Source: Siphonodentalium dalli (Eukaryota > Mollusca > Scaphopoda > Gadilida > Siphonodentaliidae). From it: a stretch of 64,000 nucleotides of DNA. The translations under genes and the position numbers were made by a program. This document shows, in pieces, positions 63,671 through 64,000 of the stretch. The stretch is taken from positions 135,163,990 to 135,227,989 of the forward strand of contig CP136067.1 in the NCBI GenBank assembly GCA_032622095.1. Direction: 5' to 3'. The notes under the pieces were generated by a model. That model made no database searches. It saw only the letters and a list, made by a program, of their open reading frames with translations, and was not told the DNA's origin. Every line of letters starts with the position of its first letter. Position 1 is the stretch's first letter.

Positions 63671-64000
63671 ATCAAATCATGAAAAAATATAATGGTCTAA
63701 ACAGACAAGAGACTTTAAGTTAAATCACTAACGTGGCGGTAAGCTGAGTATTATAGCTACCTCCAGTCTTAGCCAGAGATGTTTATCTCGTTACGGCGCT
63801 CGTAATACCAAAGTCGTGGAAGATAAATTATCTACTGAAATGAATTATAACAGAATGTAACATTTCTTCGCGTGCCTCACGTGACCTTGGTGGTATATTG
63901 CACCATTCATGCTCTCACTCGCTCCCCCTGACTATACTGATGATGTCCTGAGCAGCTGTTGTGAACAATGGCGCAGCATTCAGGTTGAATGGAATAACAA
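63671..64000 (+). other. No gene seen
   Basis: No feature supported to the window end. Confidence 0.4.

Overview
The window is animal nuclear DNA: AT-rich, gene-poor and packed with transposable elements. Spliced introns with GT-AG borders, tRNA-derived SINEs, APE-type LINE remnants, Helitrons, hAT elements and many palindromic MITEs all point to a marine invertebrate. A mollusc is my best guess, because non-autonomous Helitrons with internal tandem arrays and dense MITEs are familiar there, but that is inference and nothing in the window proves it.

The one gene I can reconstruct is the 3' part of a xanthine dehydrogenase / aldehyde oxidase family gene on the + strand (5212-35653). Ten exons (called A to J here) join in frame to about 393 residues ending in a stop codon. 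They cover the C-terminal part of the molybdenum-cofactor domain, including the GQG cofactor loop and the AVGEPP motif with the catalytic glutamate. The iron-sulfur, FAD and first molybdenum-domain exons must lie upstream of the window. The nine introns hold most of the repeats.

Layout. 1-5.2 kb: TTAA-flanked MITEs, then a 3.3 kb Helitron inserted in a tandem array just before exon A. 5.2-12.8 kb: exons A, B, C, with a decayed autonomous hAT transposon (8907-11949) in the intron after B. 12.8-23.2 kb: exons D and E, a second hAT, a Helitron, and a three-level nest of elements. 23.2-25.5 kb: exons F and G, an intron made mostly of MITEs, and a minisatellite that multiplies the splice donor of exon G. 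25.5-35.7 kb: exons H, I, J, inverted-repeat elements and a 20-bp minisatellite. 35.7-64 kb: no firm gene. This part holds MITEs, minisatellites, SINEs, two LINE remnants, a candidate signal-peptide exon (43859-43917), and a small ORF family (three copies in the window) whose fullest copy is split by an 823-bp inverted-repeat element.

The most interesting points are: in-frame multiplication of a 5' splice site at exon G; an intron whose two ends are MITEs; a hairpin module shared by TTAA elements with different termini; an unclassified repeat present five times; and the small ORF with a conserved C-terminus and stop.
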